Shown here: in pieces, positions 60,809-64,000 of the stretch
Position numbering within the stretch: the stretch's first letter is position 1
Layout: every line of letters starts with the position of its first letter
Assembly (NCBI GenBank): GCA_036785325.1
Contig: JAXIVH010000038.1
Coordinates: 947,501 to 1,011,500 of the forward strand
DNA length: 64,000 nt
Direction: 5' to 3'
DNA from: Urophycis tenuis
Lineage: Eukaryota > Chordata > Actinopteri > Gadiformes > Phycidae
Notes under the pieces: model-generated
The model's input: the letters and a program-made list of their open reading frames with translations, nothing else
What the model was told of the DNA's origin: nothing
Database searches by the model: none
Translations under genes and position numbers: made by a program

Positions 60809-61135
60809 CTAGGTAGCCCTGGTTTGGCCAATCAGGGTCGGAGCTTGGTTCTTGTCCTCTGTTGGGTCCAGATGAACTAATAGGAAAACGGGGGTACGAA
60901 GGACCGAGGCCAGCCGTGACAAAGCACTGCCTCCACGGTCCCCCAATGCAGCTATCCTCAGCGATGGGTGTCCAGACCTAGGAAAGACCAAGACCAGCCC
61001 CGTCCAGCGGTGCCTTCCCAGTCGGTCCCAGGTTAGGAAAGGCCAAGGCCAGCCGCGACTAAGCACTGCCTCCCTGGCCCCTCCAGGACCCCATGCCGAA
61101 CAGCCTGTTAATAACAATTCCTGTGCCCCATACAC
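60809..61135 (-). other. GC-rich module of U6 with 108-codon open frame
   Basis: Counterpart of 41555-41881. The frame keeps its length although one base is lost and one gained a few codons apart (RTPVF here, RDPSF in U1). The other three changes I see (P to T, S to T, A to T) are all replacements. The 55-bp repeats are present. Confidence 0.5.
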
Positions 61136-61330
61136 CGCGCGACTACAGAGATTGTGTAGGAAGTTGACCTTAGAGAAGACTCAATGGCTTACTTTCCTTA
61201 CCCAAAACAGAAATTTCTTGGGCTAGTCTATTCTCGCCATAGGTACTTCGGTAATGTTTTTTTTTGCGCGCAAAGTTTTCCGGTTGAAATGCATAATGGG
61301 GAATTGGCTTGTTCCTCCAATACGCCAAGT

Positions 61331-61972
61331 GTAGGTTAGGGTTAGGTTTAGGGGTTAGGGTTAAGGTTAGGGCTGAGGTTAGGGTTAGGTTTAAGGTTAG
61401 GGTTGAGGTTAGGGTTGGGGTTATGGCTGAGGTTAAGGTTAGGGTTGAGGTTAGGGTTAGTGTTATGGATAAGGTTAGGGTTAAGTGTTAGGGCCAAGGT
61501 TAGGGTGAATGTCAGGGCTAAGGTTGGGGCCAAGGTTAGGGTTGAGATAGGGTTAGGGGTTAGGGGGTTAGGGGTTAGGTTTAGGGATTAGGGTCTGGGT
61601 TAGGGTTAGGGCCAAGGTCAGGGTTGAGGTTAGGGTTAAGGTTAGGGTTAGGGCTAGGGCTTAGGGTTAGGGTTAAGGTTAGGGTTAGGGCTAAGGTTAG
61701 GGTTGGGGCTAAGGCTAGGTTTAAGGTTAGGGTTAGGGTTGGGGCTAAGGTTAGGGCTAAGGTTAGGGTCAAGGTAAGGGTTAATGTCAGGGCTAAGGTT
61801 GGGGCCAAGGTTAGGGTTGAGTTAGGGTTAGGGCTAAGGTTAGGTCTATGGTTAGGGTTGGGTTAGGGTTAAGGCCAAGGTAAGGGTTAGTGTCCGGGCT
61901 AAGGTTGGTGTCAAGGTTAACGTTGAGTTAGGGTTAGGGCTAAGGTTAGGCCTATGGTTAGGGTTGGGTTCG
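61331..61972 (+). repeat. Degenerate interstitial telomeric repeat in U6
   Basis: Shorter tract with GGGGTTAGGGG and GGGGCTAAGG variants, independent in detail from U1-U4. Several steps repeat internally (GGTTGGGGC(C/T)AAGG). Confidence 0.9.
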
Positions 61973-61981
61973 TTAGAGTTA

Positions 61982-64000
61982 TCTCGATGACCCCCCCCCA
62001 CCTCATCCAACGACTCGGTAGTTGAATAGGGGATCAAAGGCAGTTGCACTCGCCAATATCTAGTCATCCGCAGCTCTCTTTTCCCATATTACCAAGAATG
62101 AAGTAAAACGAAATGGTTATCTGTCTTGTTGTGATATAACCGCTGATTTGGAGATATAGACTTGTTTTTCCTTTTCCCAAAGGTTTTCTTTGTTCCAAGA
62201 TGGAGGTCAATCTAGTTTGATTGAAGGTACTTCCAATGCATTGGTATATTTACTTATTTGAATAAAGACGAGTCACAGCTGGAGTGAGACTTTTCTTTTC
62301 CATTTCTATTTTAGTATAAACGTGCTATCGAAATATTAGGACACGTCATCAGTAGTGGACCCTGGGATCATAGGGTGTTTCTGGCCATTGTCACTATACA
62401 CCCTCACCCAAGGGAGGCCCCCCCGAGAGTGATCAATTCTCAAGGTGTGTCGTTTCCGAAATGGAATTGGTATTGGGTTTAAGCTTTTTTAGGAGTGATC
62501 ATTTGTTGAGGTAACGTCGAGGTAAGTAAAGGTAAGTAAAACACTTTTTAGGATACATTGTTTTGGTTATGGAGAGGAGGGGGCACATACTTACCCCCTG
62601 ACCAGCACAAACCAGTTGTTAACACCGCTAGGTAGCCCTGGTTTGGCCAATCAGGGCCGGAGCTTGGTTCTTGTCCTCTGTTGGGTCCAGATGAACTAGC
62701 AGAAAACTGGGGTCACGAAGGACCGAGGCCAGCCGTGACAAAGCACTGCCTCCACGGTCCCCCAATGCAGCTATCCTCAGCGATGGGTGTCCAGACCTAG
62801 GAAAGACCAAGACCAGCCCCGACCAGCGGTGCCTTCCCAGTCGGTCCCAGGGTAGGAAAGGCCAAGGCCAGCCGCGACTAAGCACTGCCTCCCTGGCCCC
62901 TCCAGGACCCCATGCCGAACAGCCTGTTAATAACAATTCCTGTGCCCCATACACCGCGCGACTACAGAGATTGTGTAGGAAGTTGACCTTAGAGAAGACT
63001 CAATGGCTTACTTTCCTCACCCAAAACAACAATTTCTTGGGGTAGTCTATTCTCGCCGTAGGTACTTCGGTAATGGGTTTTTTTGTGAAAAGTTTTCCGG
63101 ATGAAATGCATGCTGGGTAATTGTCTTCTTCCTCCAATATGTCAAGTGTAGGTTAAGGTTAGGGTAGATTTAGGGGTAGAGTTAGCAGTTAATCTTAACG
63201 TTAGGTTTGAAGTAAATGGGAGGGGTTGCGGTTAGGGTTAAGGTTAGGGCTGAGGTTAGGGTTAGGTATAAGGTTACGGTTTAGGGTTAAGGTTAGGGTT
63301 AAGGTTAGGGTTACGGTTAGGGCTAAGGTTAGGGCTAAGGTTAGAGTAAGGGTTAGGGTTAGCGTTACGGTTAGGGTAAGGTTAGGGTTAGGGTTAGAGG
63401 TTAGGGGTTAGGGGTTAGGGTTAAGATGAGGGCTGAGGTTAGGGTTAAGGTTAGGGCTGAGGTTAGGGTTAGGTTTAAGGTTAGGGATAAGGTTAGGGTT
63501 GGGGTTACGGCTGAGATTGGGGTTAAGGTTAGGGTTGAGGTTAGGGTTAGTGTTATGGATAAGGTTAGGTTAAGTGTTAGGGCCAAGGTTAGGTTTAAGG
63601 TTATGGTTAAGATTAGGGTTAGGGCTAGACTTAGGGTTAGGGCTAAGGTTAGGGTTAGGGTTATGGCTGAGGTTAGGGTTAAGGTTAGGTTTGAGGTTAG
63701 TGTTAAGGTTAGGGCCAAGGTTAGGGTTAGGGTTAAGGTTAGGGTTAGGGTTATGGCTGAGGCTAGGGTTAGGGCTAAAGTTAGGGCAAAGGTTAGAGTT
63801 AGGGTTAGCGTTAGAGTTAGGGTAGGGTTAGTGTTGGAGGTTAGGGTAGGCTTAGGGTTAGAGTTAGAGTAGGGGTTAGGGTTAGAGTTAGAGTAGGGGT
63901 TAGGGTTAGTGTTAAGGCTAAGGTTAGGGGTTGAGGTTAGTGTTAAGATTAGGGCCAAGGTAAGGGTTAGTGTTAGGGTTGAGTTAGGGTTAGGGCTAAG
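61982..64000. repeat. 2.76-kb subtelomere-type unit U7, cut by window end
   Basis: Returns to the U1-like sequence almost exactly, including GTTCCAAGATGGAGG as in U1 (U2-U4 have GATGAAGG). GC-rich module with the 108-codon frame at 62628-62954. The unit runs past the window end inside its telomere-like tract. Confidence 0.9.
63149..64000 (+). repeat. Degenerate interstitial telomeric repeat in U7
   Basis: Same pattern as U1, with an internal loss of one ~18-bp step near 63740. Continues beyond the window. Confidence 0.92.

Larger units (their letters stand above)
60051..61981. repeat. Subtelomere-type unit U6, diverged and shortened
   Basis: Same start (TCTCGATGATCCCC) and order as U1 through the GC-rich module, with more substitutions, an extra ~70-bp stretch near 60228-60300 that repeats the ACCGCTGATTT segment, and a LINE-tail insertion. 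Its telomere-like tract is shorter (~0.64 kb) and runs straight into TTCGTTAGAGTTATCTCGATG of the next unit. The ~0.68-kb tail with CTCF-like motifs and the antisense LINE tail is therefore absent. Confidence 0.85.

Overview
This window is eukaryotic repeat DNA, most likely from a vertebrate and plausibly a teleost fish. The reasons are TTAGGG telomere-type repeats, long (GT)n tracts, a LINE-type 3' tail of the kind common in fish, and an exon fragment with vertebrate-style splice signals. No feature looks like an intact protein-coding gene. There is no tRNA, rRNA, CRISPR array or bacterial-type operon. Almost every open reading frame is a by-product of tandem repetition.

Block 1 (1-40902) is a tandem array of a 214-bp satellite that carries one HindIII site (AAGCTT) per unit, roughly 137 units. 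At one fixed point inside the unit it is interrupted 12 times by a ~0.86-0.99 kb insert. Each insert holds, on the minus strand, a 504-bp GC-rich exon-like segment bounded by good splice acceptor and donor sequences, with a (TA)n/(GT)n/(CG)n tract in the flanking intron. The spacing between complete inserts is a near-exact multiple of 214 bp. Several higher-order levels are stacked: a ~3.42-kb dimer of two insert alleles (8.9-15.8 kb), a 1.28-kb hexamer (about 26.3-28.9 kb), and a ~9.75-kb tandem duplication (about 18.8-28.6 kb repeated at about 28.6-38.3 kb).

Block 2 (about 40910-52059) is a four-copy array of an unrelated ~2.76-kb unit plus an 80-bp stub. Each unit contains a GC-rich module with 55-bp repeats, ~0.93 kb of degenerate telomere-like DNA with the G-rich strand on +, and a tail with two CTCF-like motifs and an old antisense LINE tail. 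Block 2 sits inside the satellite, with a 12-bp satellite sequence present at both junctions.

Block 3 (52060-58976) is satellite again, about 18.6 units with three more inserts, and ends in one decayed unit. From 58977 to 59660 the DNA is non-satellite and includes a CRE/CCAAT-rich promoter-like patch and a strong CTCF-like site. A telomere-derived minisatellite and the purest TTAGGG tract of the window follow (59660-60045), then two more subtelomere-type units, one shortened (60051-61981) and one cut by the window end (61982-64000).

The whole reads as a subtelomeric or pericentromeric mosaic in which satellite amplification, telomere-sequence recombination and a captured exon have been amplified together. 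Working function, if any, would be structural (chromatin or insulator sites, repeat transcription) and not protein coding.
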